Shown here: positions 42,880 to 51,085 of the stretch, one piece after another
Numbering within the stretch: position 1 is the stretch's first letter
How the letters are laid out: every line of letters begins with the position of its first letter
Source of the DNA: Actinomycetota bacterium
GTDB taxonomy: Bacteria; Actinomycetota; Geothermincolia; Geothermincolales; RBG-13-55-18
NCBI GenBank assembly: GCA_028697145.1
Contig: JAQVFR010000022.1
Location: forward strand, 1 to 53,522
DNA length: 53,522 nucleotides
Direction of reading: 5' to 3'
Position numbers and translations under genes: made by a program
Notes under the pieces: generated by a model
What the model was told of the DNA's origin: nothing
Seen by the model: only the letters and a program-made list of their open reading frames with translations
The model's database searches: none

Positions 42880-43422
42880 ATGTACTGTCCTGCATGCGGC
42901 GCCGAGCAGCGCGAGGGGGCGAGGTTCTGCAGGTCGTGTGGCAACCCGGTAGGCGACGAACAACCGCCGCAAAGCGCGACTGCGCACGCGCCCTCTGTCC
43001 CGCCCGCACCGACCGCACCACAAGCGCCCGCCGTACCGCCTCCTGCTCCCGGATATCCGGCTGCTCCTTATGCCGCGACAAAGTCAGGGCGCGGCAGGAC
43101 CCCCATTATACTTGCCGTTGTCGGGGCGGTGGTCGTGATGGCGGTGATAGCCGTGGTGCTGGCAATAACGCTCGGAGGCGGCGGTGGCAGCGGAGATGTA
43201 GCCGGCAAGTATTACCATATCGAGGACGGGGAATTGCTCGAGCTCAAAGCTGACGGAACGTTCACCACGGGGGAATTGGGGTCAGTGGAAGGCACCTACG
43301 AGGTCGACGGCAACAAGATCTATTATTTGACGGCGTCATACCTCGGCTACGAAGAGGACGCGGTGGGGACCATCGACGGTAAAAGGCTGACCGTCGAAGG
43401 GGACGTTTACGAGAGGAAATAG
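42880..43422 (+). CDS. zinc-ribbon, single-helix membrane protein
   Basis: A 180-residue protein: an N-terminal double-CxxC zinc ribbon (C3, C6, C17, C20; CPACG and CRSCG), a Pro/Ala-rich linker, one membrane helix near 75-98 (PIILAVVGAVVVMAVIAVVL), and a small extracytoplasmic beta-rich domain with repeated turns (YYHIEDGELLELKADG). GGAGG nine bases before the ATG marks the start. It opens a tight six-gene plus-strand cluster. The ribbon should face the cytosol and the C-terminal domain outward. Function unknown. Confidence 0.7.
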   Translation: MYCPACGAEQREGARFCRSCGNPVGDEQPPQSATAHAPSVPPAPTAPQAPAVPPPAPGYPAAPYAATKSGRGRTPIILAVVGAVVVMAVIAVVLAITLGGGGGSGDVAGKYYHIEDGELLELKADGTFTTGELGSVEGTYEVDGNKIYYLTASYLGYEEDAVGTIDGKRLTVEGDVYERK

Positions 43423-43466
43423 CCGGCTTCCGAGATAGGGTGCCTGAGCCGGAAGGGGATGCCGAC

Positions 43467-44366
43467 ATGATGCCTTGTCCCAAATGTGGATTTTGGGAAG
43501 AGGAGGGGAGTATCTTCTGCAGCAACTGTGGGGCTACCTTCGCAAGGCCCTCTCTGGGAGAACAGCCTCAACCGCCGGCGCAACCGCTTCCCGTGCAGCC
43601 ATCCCATCCCGTAGAGGGCATGCCTCACCAGGCACCACAGCCTCCGGGCCAAATGCCCTATCAGCAAGGGGGGCAGCCGCAAGCCTATACGCAGCCTTAT
43701 GCCCAGGCCGCCTATCCCATCCAGCCGCCTGAAGTTGGAAAGGGCCGGTGGATACCGTGGCTTATAGGCGTCATGGGCCTTCTCATGATCGCCGTGGTGT
43801 TGATACTTGTGTTCACGGTCTTCAAGGGAGACGGAGGAGTGGAGACGGAGGTTTCCGGATCCGGCTCCACCGTGACCTCCGAGGATACCGCCGAGGACAA
43901 CGCCGAGGATACCAGCAAAGATACCACCCAGGACCTTGTCGGTTACGAGGGCATGCTGGTACCGCTGAGCCTGGATTACCCGCGCGGATGGAAGCTCGAC
44001 GAGGACCCGGACGGCTATATCGAGATCTGGCCCAAGGATAAAAAGGAAGAGGTCCTGCTGTTTATATACCACGAGGACCTGACGGAATACGAATACAGCC
44101 TAGAGGAGTGGGTGAACCAGGCGACTGCGGATCTGGACGAAATGGGCCGGGATTTCAAGATGTCATCTACAGAGATAGACGGCTGTCCCGCCTCGCGGCT
44201 CACTTACGTCGAAGATCAGACCGACACCCCGGATTACAGGGTGATGCAGATATTCACGATGAAGGACGGTATCGCCTACACGGTGAAGTTCATCTGCGAG
44301 GAGTCGGTGTATGAGCGGTACCAGAAGGATGCGACGGAGGTCATCGCATCGATAGAGTTCTTTTAA
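43467..44366 (+). CDS. zinc-ribbon, single-helix membrane protein with PsbP-like outer domain
   Basis: A 299-residue protein built like its upstream neighbour: a zinc ribbon (CPKCG and CSNCG), a Pro/Gln-rich linker, a membrane helix (WIPWLIGVMGLLMIAVVLIL), an acidic Asp/Glu/Thr linker, and an outer domain starting LSLDYPRGWKLDEDPDGYIEIW. That opening and the C-terminal pattern resemble PsbP/DUF1795-like domains that bind small ligands or partners. AAGGGG lies before the ATG at 43467; an earlier GTG at 43440 is possible. It starts 44 bases after the previous gene. Confidence 0.7.
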   Translation: MMPCPKCGFWEEEGSIFCSNCGATFARPSLGEQPQPPAQPLPVQPSHPVEGMPHQAPQPPGQMPYQQGGQPQAYTQPYAQAAYPIQPPEVGKGRWIPWLIGVMGLLMIAVVLILVFTVFKGDGGVETEVSGSGSTVTSEDTAEDNAEDTSKDTTQDLVGYEGMLVPLSLDYPRGWKLDEDPDGYIEIWPKDKKEEVLLFIYHEDLTEYEYSLEEWVNQATADLDEMGRDFKMSSTEIDGCPASRLTYVEDQTDTPDYRVMQIFTMKDGIAYTVKFICEESVYERYQKDATEVIASIEFF

Positions 44367-44376
44367 GGGGGCGGGA

Positions 44377-44937
44377 ATGAAGGCAACAGCGGCGGGAGCC
44401 GGCTTCTCGTTAAGAACAGCCCTGTCCATGATCCTCAACCCCGCGCAGGCGCTGAGGGGCGCCCTCGAACGCGTACCCTGGCCTTTCTGCCTCGCCGTCT
44501 CCGGCCTCGCCTTCACCCTCTTCTTCCTGCAGACCGGGCTGGACATGCACCGCGTGGGCACCGCCTCCGCCGGGGCCGCGGTGGGCTTCACCTTCCTGGG
44601 CACGGCCATGGGCACCGCCGGGGTGGCCCTGGCCGCCGCGCTGGCCTGGGCCTGTTCCCGCCCCTTCGGAGGGGACCGCTCACTTGAGTGGACGGTCAGG
44701 GCCTTCTGCCTCGCCTACACCCCTACCCTCATCTTCGTTACGGTTGGCCTGATCGTAAACCTGGCCGCGGGCTGGAACACCGCCGTGGCCTTCGGGGTCA
44801 CCGGAGCGCTGTGGGCCCTGTACCCCATCATCGCCATCGTGCGCGAGATGACCGGTGATAAGCCGGCGGCCTCCCTTGTGATCTCCACCATCTGCGGGGC
44901 CCTGGCCCTCTCGGGCTGGGCCCTGCTGGGGATTTAG
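44377..44937 (+). CDS. Yip1-like multi-helix membrane protein
   Basis: A 186-residue protein with about five membrane helices. LRTALSMILNPAQALRGALE at the N-terminus followed by hydrophobic segments resembles bacterial Yip1-domain proteins, which are often found beside zinc-ribbon genes and have no defined role. A GGGGGCGGG stretch precedes the ATG. It begins ten bases after the previous stop. Confidence in the family name is moderate. Confidence 0.6.
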   Translation: MKATAAGAGFSLRTALSMILNPAQALRGALERVPWPFCLAVSGLAFTLFFLQTGLDMHRVGTASAGAAVGFTFLGTAMGTAGVALAAALAWACSRPFGGDRSLEWTVRAFCLAYTPTLIFVTVGLIVNLAAGWNTAVAFGVTGALWALYPIIAIVREMTGDKPAASLVISTICGALALSGWALLGI

Positions 44938-44949
44938 GGGGAGGCGACA

Positions 44950-45432
44950 GTGGACAGGGCGAAGACCGAAAGGGCGGCAAACGGCCTGGTGATACTGGCC
45001 TGCTTCGCCATCCTGGCCTGGCTCAACGGGAGGTACGTGGGGTCCGGTGCCGGCCAGGTGGCCGCCTTCACCGCGATCGGCCTCGCCGTCGCCGCGGCTC
45101 TCACGGCCGCCCTGGCCGGCCTGGTCTACGCTTCGGCTCCCGCCCTGCGCGCCGCGGGATTCTCCGGGGCCTGGGACGCGGTGGCGCGGGGATTTCTTAC
45201 CCTCGTCCCCTTCGCCCTGCTGGCCCTGCTGGCCGACCTGGCCTTCGGCTGGTACGCGGCCACCGCCTTCATGCAGGCCGCCGTCATGACCTCGGGGGCG
45301 GCGATGGGGGCCGAGGTCATGCGCCGCAGCGGCCAGAGGATACTTCATATGATCGCTCCCGTGCTCGGAGCCTTCGCATTCTCCGTCGCCTGGATAGGTC
45401 TATCCGCCCTCTTCACGGAAGCGGTGGGTTGA
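44950..45432 (+). CDS. small multi-helix membrane protein
   Basis: A 160-residue protein with about four membrane helices and few charged residues. GTG at 44950 follows GGGGAGG. It begins 12 bases after the Yip1-like gene and shares its size and helix pattern, so it may be a paralog or partner subunit. Not recognised as a named family. Confidence 0.55.
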   Translation: MDRAKTERAANGLVILACFAILAWLNGRYVGSGAGQVAAFTAIGLAVAAALTAALAGLVYASAPALRAAGFSGAWDAVARGFLTLVPFALLALLADLAFGWYAATAFMQAAVMTSGAAMGAEVMRRSGQRILHMIAPVLGAFAFSVAWIGLSALFTEAVG

Positions 45433-45433
45433 G

Positions 45434-47824
45434 ATGGCGGCCGCAAGGACTGGGGCGGCACGCGCGATGCGCAAGCTTCCGCGGCGGCCCGGGACGCTGC
45501 CGTTCTGCCTGTTCTGCCTGTCGTCATTCCTCGTCGTATCCGCCTTTCTCTCCTCTACCTCCCTCGGACTCGGGTCGGACACCATCAGCCCGCCTTCTGA
45601 CGAGGAGGTAGAGCGTTGGATCGAGGAGAGGAAAGACAGTTACATCTCCACGGGAGATGCCCACGGCGAGGAGAGAAGCTTCGAGGTAATAGAGACGATC
45701 GAGGTACACCGCCTGAACTATCAGATAGCCGAGGAGACGGTCAAGGAGTTGGGCACATGTGATGCCGACTGGTGGTTGTTCGTCATCTTCCAGGACGGCA
45801 AGGGCACGGCCGGCCTGACGATCGGCCGGTGGGGATGGCAGGGCGAGCTTCCCTTGAGCGAGCCCGCGTTCATAACCTATCTCGCCAGGGAGGTTCGGGA
45901 TGGGTACGAATCACCCGGGAGCACCCTTCCGGACGGCTCGGAGTGCATGTCCCTCGAGCAAGCCATATCCGCGTGTAAGGAGATAGCCGATGACCGCATC
46001 AAGCAAGAGGGGCTCGAGCCGGGATGGCCGGTGGTGCGCTTGGGCAACACAGGCGAACAGGAGGGGAAGATAGCACCCGGCGGAGGGGAGGAAAGCGGCG
46101 GGGAAGAGGGCGGCAGTAAGATACCCGGCCCCTCGAGCTGGTGGCAGTGGCTCACCGGCACGGTGGTGGCGGGAGCCGTCGCTGCGGTTACCGGCCTTCT
46201 GGGCACCCTCTTCGGGGGGGTGCCAGCCCCACAGCCACCCCTGTTAATGGGGCCGGCGACGTCGCTCTGGACACCTCCGGAACCACCGGGACCGGGCATA
46301 GCGGCCGATACCGTGGACCCCTTCGACACGCGGAGATATCCCGATCAACCGGCCTATGCCGGTATCGGTGACGGCATCCCCGAATTCGTGGATACCTACG
46401 CGGGTGCCGCGGGAAAGACGTTTGTGGATACCGGGGTGGCTTTAAAGGACGGTGTCATAGGCTTCGGGAAAAGCTTCGGAAAAGGCTTGATCTCCCTCCC
46501 CTTTACCGTACTTGAAGGATACGTGGAGATAGGCCGCATGATACACACGATATACTCCGATGCCTCCAGCGGCCGGGACAGCATCTTCAGCGACATGATC
46601 TTCACGGACGCGGGAGTGGATACACTCAAGAGCCTCTGGTCCGTGGGCAGGGAGTTCCTTCCCATAGACGAGGTAAAGTCCTTTTTCGACCCCCATGCTT
46701 CCCTGGAGGAGCAATTGTGGGCCATCCCGTCCGCCACCGTCAAGGTCGCTACCCTGATCCTGATGTTCCCTAAGCTCGCCGCGGCACCTGTTCCCGGCTT
46801 GCCCTCGAAGACCTTTATTCCATCAGCGAAGACCGCCTCCGCGGTCAGTGCGGCGAAGGCTAAGGTAGACCCCGAGAAGCAGAGGAGATTCGAGGCCTAT
46901 AAGGCCGCCGCCAGGGAGAAGACCGCGAAGATGCAGAAGGGCAGGGTCACGAAAAACCAGGTGCTGGATGCCATGAGCGATCCCGCCACCATGCGCGAAT
47001 TGAAGAAAGCCTCGCCGGCGGTGAAGAAGGAGTTCAGCCTGACCCAGACCAGGAAGGTCTATGGGAAGTCCTACGAAGAGCTCACCGGATACGTAAAGGG
47101 CAAGTACCCCAAGGACCCGGTCCGGGTAGGGGGTGTCCGCACGCCGGGCCAGGGGGACATCATCAATACCGACAACGACCTGATAGTAGAGAGGCTGGTG
47201 AGGACGAAGGGCGGAAAATCCTACTGGAAAGAGGTGCCGGCGCGCGAGTGGGAGGGATTTTACTACGAGAGGTTCTCCAGGAACAGCGGCTTCACGTTGA
47301 AGAAGGCCAAGGCCCGCTTCCCCGAACACGACTGGGATAAGATGTCGCGCAAACAGCAATACAAAGCCTGGGCCGAAGGGCACGGGCAGGAGGCCATGGA
47401 CGTAAAGAACCCCGAGGCCGCCCACGCCTTCAGCAACCAGCCGACGGCCATGGACCCGAAGTGGAATCCCGGCGGCAAATCGCCCGTCGCGAGCGGCAGG
47501 ATGGTGGACGGGGAAGGACTGGGTCATATGGAGGGGTACAAGACCACCAGGGGCTGGCGGCAGGGAAACATGAGATCCATGACCGAGTCCATGGAGCAGG
47601 GGAAGAAACTGGGCAATCTCTCCCAGAAGCTCGCCGGCCAATCCGGTAAACGCACCGGCATGGATATACGCCAACCGGAGATCTTCAAGCAGGGCAGGGA
47701 GATACTGGGAATGGACGACCTCTGCCCCGAGATACGCGACGCAGCGTTAAAGGAACTGGGCTTCCAGGGCGGCTATGAGGAGTTCATGAGGAAGCTTTCC
47801 GGCTGGACGGGCGCACTGCCCTGA
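45434..47824 (+). CDS. large exported multi-domain protein, possible toxin/effector-like C-terminus
   Basis: A 796-residue protein I do not recognise. A basic N-terminus and hydrophobic segment (about 22-45) suggest export or anchoring. Residues 46-205 form a soluble domain. A Gly/Glu linker (206-230) leads to a second hydrophobic segment (about 238-262, TGTVVAGAVAAVTGLLGTLF) and a Pro-rich stretch. Residues 310-450 are helical, reminiscent of pre-toxin regions, then a Lys/Ala-rich segment (460-500). The C-terminal 230 residues contain NTDNDLIVERL (578-588) and GHGQEAMDVKNPEAAHAF (649-666), with candidate acidic and His catalytic residues. The layout of signal, linker, helical stalk and variable C-terminus is like polymorphic toxins, but no known toxin domain is certain. 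It begins one base after the previous stop. Confidence 0.6.
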   Translation: MAAARTGAARAMRKLPRRPGTLPFCLFCLSSFLVVSAFLSSTSLGLGSDTISPPSDEEVERWIEERKDSYISTGDAHGEERSFEVIETIEVHRLNYQIAEETVKELGTCDADWWLFVIFQDGKGTAGLTIGRWGWQGELPLSEPAFITYLAREVRDGYESPGSTLPDGSECMSLEQAISACKEIADDRIKQEGLEPGWPVVRLGNTGEQEGKIAPGGGEESGGEEGGSKIPGPSSWWQWLTGTVVAGAVAAVTGLLGTLFGGVPAPQPPLLMGPATSLWTPPEPPGPGIAADTVDPFDTRRYPDQPAYAGIGDGIPEFVDTYAGAAGKTFVDTGVALKDGVIGFGKSFGKGLISLPFTVLEGYVEIGRMIHTIYSDASSGRDSIFSDMIFTDAGVDTLKSLWSVGREFLPIDEVKSFFDPHASLEEQLWAIPSATVKVATLILMFPKLAAAPVPGLPSKTFIPSAKTASAVSAAKAKVDPEKQRRFEAYKAAAREKTAKMQKGRVTKNQVLDAMSDPATMRELKKASPAVKKEFSLTQTRKVYGKSYEELTGYVKGKYPKDPVRVGGVRTPGQGDIINTDNDLIVERLVRTKGGKSYWKEVPAREWEGFYYERFSRNSGFTLKKAKARFPEHDWDKMSRKQQYKAWAEGHGQEAMDVKNPEAAHAFSNQPTAMDPKWNPGGKSPVASGRMVDGEGLGHMEGYKTTRGWRQGNMRSMTESMEQGKKLGNLSQKLAGQSGKRTGMDIRQPEIFKQGREILGMDDLCPEIRDAALKELGFQGGYEEFMRKLSGWTGALP

Positions 47825-47850
47825 CACGCGGCCGGGGAAGGGAATGGCAG

Positions 47851-49167
47851 ATGGCAGATAGAGCACCTCTCGAAGACGACGCGGGATACGACACACTCGT
47901 CATCCCCCGCCGCGGCCTGAAGGCATTGTCGGGGATCGACGGTCTGACCGGCGGGCCCCTCTCCCCCCTGGCGCGCATGCAGTCCCCGGCCGGTGCGGCC
48001 GACGCGGGCGCGCTCATCGCCGCCTGGGAGGCCTTGGACGATACCTGGAGGTGGGCCGTCCCCGCCCTGCTGGGGCCCCAACGCACCATCGCGCTGGTGC
48101 TGGGCGACGGCAACACCAACCTCATCGGGCAGTACCTCTTCCCCGACGCCGAAGCCTACGGACCCGGCTTCCACGTGGACATGGGCAGGGAGGCCGTGAG
48201 CCTCACCGGCCCCTTGAGCCTGGGGATGCTGCGGGTGGGCTTCTATTCCCACCTGGCCCTGGAGGAGGTGGAGGAGCTGAGCCCGTTCCGCACCGAGCTG
48301 GCCGCGGTCCACTTCTGGCCTCTCATGGCCTGCCTTGACGCCTACCGCGCCGCGGCCCTCGAGCGCCGCCTCCACAGGGCCGGGGGAGCGCCCCCGGGGG
48401 TGGGATTTGCGGAGATCGAAAAGGCCTGGGTAGACGGAACCTCATCGGTCAACCCGGGCTGGGCCGTGTCCCTCTTCTCGCTCCTCGTCCCCGACCGTGT
48501 CCCGCGCGATCTGCCCGAGCGGCTTCCCCGCCTGCTGCCGGAGATGACGCGCCAGGGGCACCTGAAAGAGGCCGTATCCCCGGGCGCGGGAGGCGTTCTG
48601 TACTCTTTTTCCGAGAGCTTGAGCTCCCTCCTCTGGGGCCTCACCTCGGTGCTCAACTTCGGGCTGATCACGCAGCGCCTCGCCCAGCCGCGGTCCGCGG
48701 AGGTGACCATCCTGGGAGGGTGGCGCACGCCCGGCGGCGTATGGATGGCTGACCTGAGCGATATGGATAGCGGCTTGGTATCGCTGGCTCTCACCGGCCC
48801 CGCGCTGGCCGACGACATCATCGACGCGATATTGGGCAACGATACCCTCGCCCCGCCCTTGGAGGAGTTCGCCATGGAAACCCCCTACGACCGAGACGTC
48901 CTGGTCTCCCGCCTGCGGGAGACGGTGGCGGCCGCGCCGGAGAGGGCGCTCGCATCTCACGGATTCTGTACCCATTGCGGCAGGCAGCTCCTGGAAGGCG
49001 TGCGTTTCTGCCGGGAATGCGGGGCGGAAGTGGAGATACCCGAAGCCGCTGTGGCCGCCGCGATGCGGCCCGTCTGCCCAGGATGCGGCCTGCAGTTGAG
49101 GCCGGGCGCGCGCTTCTGCAGGATGTGCGGCAAGCCGCAGCAGGGGCAGCTAACAGGCGAACGTTGA
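47851..49167 (+). CDS. unknown protein with two C-terminal zinc ribbons
   Basis: A 438-residue soluble protein. The first 360 residues form an unrecognised domain (ALLGPQRTIALVLGDG, LSLGMLRVGFYSHLALEEVE, VTILGGWRTPGGVWMADLSD). Two zinc ribbons end the chain: CTHCG with CRECG near 369-388, and CPGCG with CRMCG near 406-425. It has no signal or membrane segment, so it is cytosolic. It closes the six-gene cluster, 26 bases after the large exported protein, which makes it a candidate chaperone, immunity or regulatory partner. That is inference only. Confidence 0.6.
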   Translation: MADRAPLEDDAGYDTLVIPRRGLKALSGIDGLTGGPLSPLARMQSPAGAADAGALIAAWEALDDTWRWAVPALLGPQRTIALVLGDGNTNLIGQYLFPDAEAYGPGFHVDMGREAVSLTGPLSLGMLRVGFYSHLALEEVEELSPFRTELAAVHFWPLMACLDAYRAAALERRLHRAGGAPPGVGFAEIEKAWVDGTSSVNPGWAVSLFSLLVPDRVPRDLPERLPRLLPEMTRQGHLKEAVSPGAGGVLYSFSESLSSLLWGLTSVLNFGLITQRLAQPRSAEVTILGGWRTPGGVWMADLSDMDSGLVSLALTGPALADDIIDAILGNDTLAPPLEEFAMETPYDRDVLVSRLRETVAAAPERALASHGFCTHCGRQLLEGVRFCRECGAEVEIPEAAVAAAMRPVCPGCGLQLRPGARFCRMCGKPQQGQLTGER

Positions 49168-49315
49168 TGGGGACTCTGCGGGAAGGGTCCGGTGTTCTGC
49201 CGCAGATCCGGTGACTACATCAACATGAGCACGCCAGTCGCCAGAGCGAATCGATCATCTCCCGGGCGGCATCCAGGTCGGCGTCGAGATCCCTTTTCCT
49301 AATCACTCGCCGTGC
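49168..49315. other. intergenic upstream of structured element
   Basis: About 150 bases after the zinc-ribbon gene with no coding signal. The whole gap to the Fic gene is 428 bases, of which 49316-49410 is the structured element and 49441-49595 is AT-rich and probably carries the Fic promoter. Confidence 0.5.
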
Positions 49316-49410
49316 AAAAAGCCGGGCACGCAGCCCGGCTTCTATTACTCTGGTGGGCGTTAAAGCCCCCTGGAAGACCTTACCCCACTTATTGTCCTGG
49401 GGGAGACGGC
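49316..49410 (-). ncRNA. conserved structured element with terminator, locus A
   Basis: One copy of a roughly 60-bp core (49351-49410) plus a GC hairpin (GCCGGGC/GCCCGGC, 49321-49339) that is followed on the minus strand by TTTTT (49316-49320). Read on the minus strand, the core forms a long hairpin: GTGGG pairs with CCCAC, and TAAGGTC pairs with GGGCTTTA-type bases through G-U pairs, around a loop UUCCARGG. Orientation is judged from the T-run. This copy has no second core. Confidence 0.55.
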
Positions 49411-49595
49411 ATGAATGCTGCGCGCAGGAAGCATGCACCGGATCTTAATGAATCATCGCATATAGAGATGGCCCGGAAGCTGATCGGCTAACCTGCAATA
49501 GAAAAGTTATAGACAGCCTATATTGCAGGCTACCTTCAATATGGGGTATGATTTTAAGGTATATTAAAGGTTAACCAACAGGGGGAAGCAATAGA

Positions 49596-50744
49596 ATGAC
49601 CCCAGCAAGCACTCGTGCCGGCAGGTATGTGAGCCAGTTGCAGGGATATCGAGCATTTATTCCGGCACCCCTGCCTCCAGATCCTCCCCTACGGATAGAC
49701 CCGGAGATGCAAGACTGTTTATCCAGGGCAGACCATGCTCTGGGCCGCCTGGACGGTTCTGTCCAAACGCTGCCCGACCCTGACCTTTTTGTATTTATGT
49801 ATGTACGCAAGGAAGCAGTACTGTCTAGCCAGATCGAGGGAACCCAAAGCTCCCTCGACGATTTGCTAAAGGTTGAAGCCAAGGTTTTCGACCCCAATCG
49901 CCCGAATGACGTCGAGGAGGTCTTGAACTATGTAAATGCCATGAATTATGGGCTTCATCGCCTTGCTGACCTCCCAGTATCGGCGCGCCTCATTCGAGAG
50001 ATCCATGAGCGGCTGCTCAAGGGTGTAAGGGGAGCAGAAAGACAGCCGGGGGAACTCCGGAAAACCCAAAATTGGATAGGTCCAAAGGGTGCCACGTTGC
50101 TCAATGCGGCGTTTATTCCACCCCCGCCCGACGAGGTCCCTGATGCCCTGGCCAAATTTGAGAAGTTTATTCATGACGAAGATCCAATGCCAGCTTTGAT
50201 CAAGATCGGACTTGCACACGCACAGTTTGAAACCATCCACCCCTTCCTGGACGGCAATGGACGTGTTGGCCGCTTACTTGTGACCTTCTTGCTTTGTGAG
50301 CGAGAGATTTTGCAAAAGCCCGTGCTTTATTTATCCCACTATTTCAGAAGACGGCGATCACAATATTATGATCTGCTTCAAGCAATACGAGATGATGGAG
50401 ACTGGGAGTCGTGGATATTGTTCTTCCTTGAAGGTGTTACAGATGTAGCAAAAGAAGCGACAGAAACTGCGCGTCAGATAGTAGCTCTGCGGGAGAGCCA
50501 CCGGAGACTCATCACGGAAAACTTTGGCCGTGTTGCCGCTAACGGGTTGAAGGTACTGGAAAGCCTGTATTCACTTCCAATTGTAACTGTAGGCAAGGTC
50601 GCAGCCATCACGGGAGTGAGTTTCACTGCAGCGAACCAACTGGTGAATAAGTTCGTTGAAAATGAGCTACTAACCGAATTCACTGGGCAAGCGCGCAACA
50701 GACGCTTCCGATACAGTCAATACATCGGTCTTTTTGCAGATTAG
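49596..50744 (+). CDS. Fic/DOC-family AMP-transferase protein
   Basis: A 382-residue Fic protein that transfers AMP (or a related group) to target hydroxyls. The catalytic motif HPFLDGNGRVGR is complete at 215-226. An N-terminal inhibitory motif S-x3-E-G is present at 77-82 (SSQIEG), placing it in the class II auto-inhibited group. The C-terminus carries a winged-helix-like region (GKVAAITGVSFTAANQLVNK). Start at ATG 49596 is preceded by GGGGGAAGC. GC is markedly lower than its neighbours, and structured elements flank it on both sides (49316-49410, 50766-50947), so it looks acquired. No antitoxin gene is needed for this class. Confidence 0.85.
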   Translation: MTPASTRAGRYVSQLQGYRAFIPAPLPPDPPLRIDPEMQDCLSRADHALGRLDGSVQTLPDPDLFVFMYVRKEAVLSSQIEGTQSSLDDLLKVEAKVFDPNRPNDVEEVLNYVNAMNYGLHRLADLPVSARLIREIHERLLKGVRGAERQPGELRKTQNWIGPKGATLLNAAFIPPPPDEVPDALAKFEKFIHDEDPMPALIKIGLAHAQFETIHPFLDGNGRVGRLLVTFLLCEREILQKPVLYLSHYFRRRRSQYYDLLQAIRDDGDWESWILFFLEGVTDVAKEATETARQIVALRESHRRLITENFGRVAANGLKVLESLYSLPIVTVGKVAAITGVSFTAANQLVNKFVENELLTEFTGQARNRRFRYSQYIGLFAD

Positions 50745-50765
50745 ATCCATAGTATTAACGGCAGG

Positions 50766-50947
50766 AAAAAGCCGGGCACGAGGCCCGGCTTCTATTGCTC
50801 TGGTGGGCGTTAAGGCCCTTGGAAGACCTATCCCCACTTGTCATCCTACGGGAGGCGGTATGAAAAAGGGCCGCGAGGGCCCTGGTGATTGGTGGGCGTT
50901 AAGGTCCTTGGAAGACCTTACCCCACTTGTCGTCCTAAAGGAGGCAG
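50766..50947 (-). ncRNA. conserved structured element, tandem copies with terminators, locus B
   Basis: Two cores (50801-50862 and 50890-50947) alternate with two hairpins (GCCGGGC/GCCCGGC at 50771-50789; AGGGCC/GGCCCT at 50867-50883), each followed on the minus strand by TTTTT. On the minus strand the order is core, terminator, core, terminator. In the second core the stem TAAGGTC/GACCTTA is perfect; in the first, one side has changed and pairing is kept by G-U and a bulge. The locus lies between the convergent Fic and glycosyltransferase genes. The rest of the gap (50745-51085) shows nothing else. Confidence 0.6.
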
Positions 50948-51085
50948 GCTAGCCGATGATGCCGGATCATATGCTATGCCAAACGATCAACTACCAGCTC
51001 TTCCCTCCATCCGGCTATGCTCCGGGATCAGTCCTCCCTATTCCGCAACGTTTCGCAGGCTTGGGTGGGCAATATCGGATTTAAG

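Noticed and set aside
49351-50947. Integron attC-like sites in the hairpin element (GCGTTAAGG)
   Set aside because: The GTTRRRY consensus is not met, there is no paired RYYYAAC box, and intervening genes are not all in one orientation.
50852-50947. Small coding frame through the hairpin element with GGAGG and ATGAAAAAG
   Set aside because: The frame is not kept between locus B and locus C, and the T-run hairpin explains the sequence better.
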